A stretch of 5,561 bases of DNA from an uncultured Nocardioides sp. GTDB lineage: Bacteria > Actinomycetota > Actinomycetes > Propionibacteriales > Nocardioidaceae. Below the pieces are notes generated by a model. The model ran no database searches and had not been told where the DNA came from. It saw only the letters and a list, made by a program, of their open reading frames with translations. The stretch is taken from contig NZ_CAMPGZ010000235.1 of NCBI RefSeq assembly GCF_946885725.1, positions 1-5,561 on the forward strand. Direction: 5' to 3'. Position 1 is the first letter of the stretch. Each line of letters begins with the position of its first letter. Of this stretch, positions 5,524 to 5,561 are shown one piece after another. The position numbers and the translations under genes were made by a program.

Positions 5524-5539
5524 ATCTATCCACAGATCC
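5522..5539 (+). terminator. Small hairpin after the repeat array
   Basis: GGATCT (5522-5527) and AGATCC (5534-5539) form a perfect 6-bp stem with a 6-nt loop, 38 nt after the lipoprotein stop. A second possible stem (CCGGC at 5544-5548, GCCGG at 5557-5561) reaches the window edge. Together they may form the 3' end of the transcript, but there is no T-run and the downstream sequence is missing. Confidence 0.35.
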
Positions 5540-5561
5540 AGAACCGGCCCTGGCCAGCCGG

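Noticed and set aside
5526..5534. DnaA-box-like CTATCCACA.
   Set aside because: A single 8-of-9 match inside a small hairpin, with no clustered boxes, AT-rich segment or dnaA/dnaN genes; not evidence for an origin.

Overview
The window is high-GC DNA with actinobacterial codon use and gene content. It carries a B12-dependent ribonucleotide reductase paired with nrdR, a DUF4389 membrane protein, and a lipoprotein that resembles the DUF6318 family. A Nocardioides-like actinobacterium (Propionibacteriales) is my best guess. That placement rests on protein resemblance recalled from memory, not on a search.

Left half, minus strand: nrdR (2089 to 1553) is followed by the first 447 codons of nrdJ (1341 to the left edge). 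NrdR is the Zn-ribbon/ATP-cone repressor of ribonucleotide reductase genes, and NrdJ is the class II enzyme that makes deoxyribonucleotides. The 211-bp spacer between them contains a 13-bp hairpin just after the nrdR stop, a CA-rich low-complexity tract and two smaller hairpins. Upstream of nrdR, two NrdR-box-like sites lie exactly 31 bp apart (2265-2280 and 2296-2311), the usual arrangement for this repressor. The pair is probably autoregulated.

Middle, 2312-2837: about 525 bp without a credible gene. It holds a series of inverted repeats (2394-2455, 2473-2511, 2571-2632, 2645-2669, 2720-2767) that could fold as successive stem-loops. No known RNA family is recognised. This is the least explained part of the window.

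Right half, plus strand: a 112-aa two-helix membrane protein of unknown function (2838-3176) is followed by a strong hairpin terminator candidate. Next come a 523-aa protein with two DUF4389 units, a QPTS-repeat linker and an extracytoplasmic domain (3306-4877), then a 176-aa lipoprotein (4953-5483). The last two probably form a cell-envelope pair. The lipoprotein stop codon lies inside an array of 11-bp direct repeats followed by a hairpin.

The genes themselves are ordinary actinobacterial ones, and I see no mobile element, CRISPR array, tRNA or rRNA. The interest is in the non-coding DNA: the NrdR operator, the structured gene-free region, the nrdR leader and nrdR-nrdJ spacer, and the two short tandem repeats.
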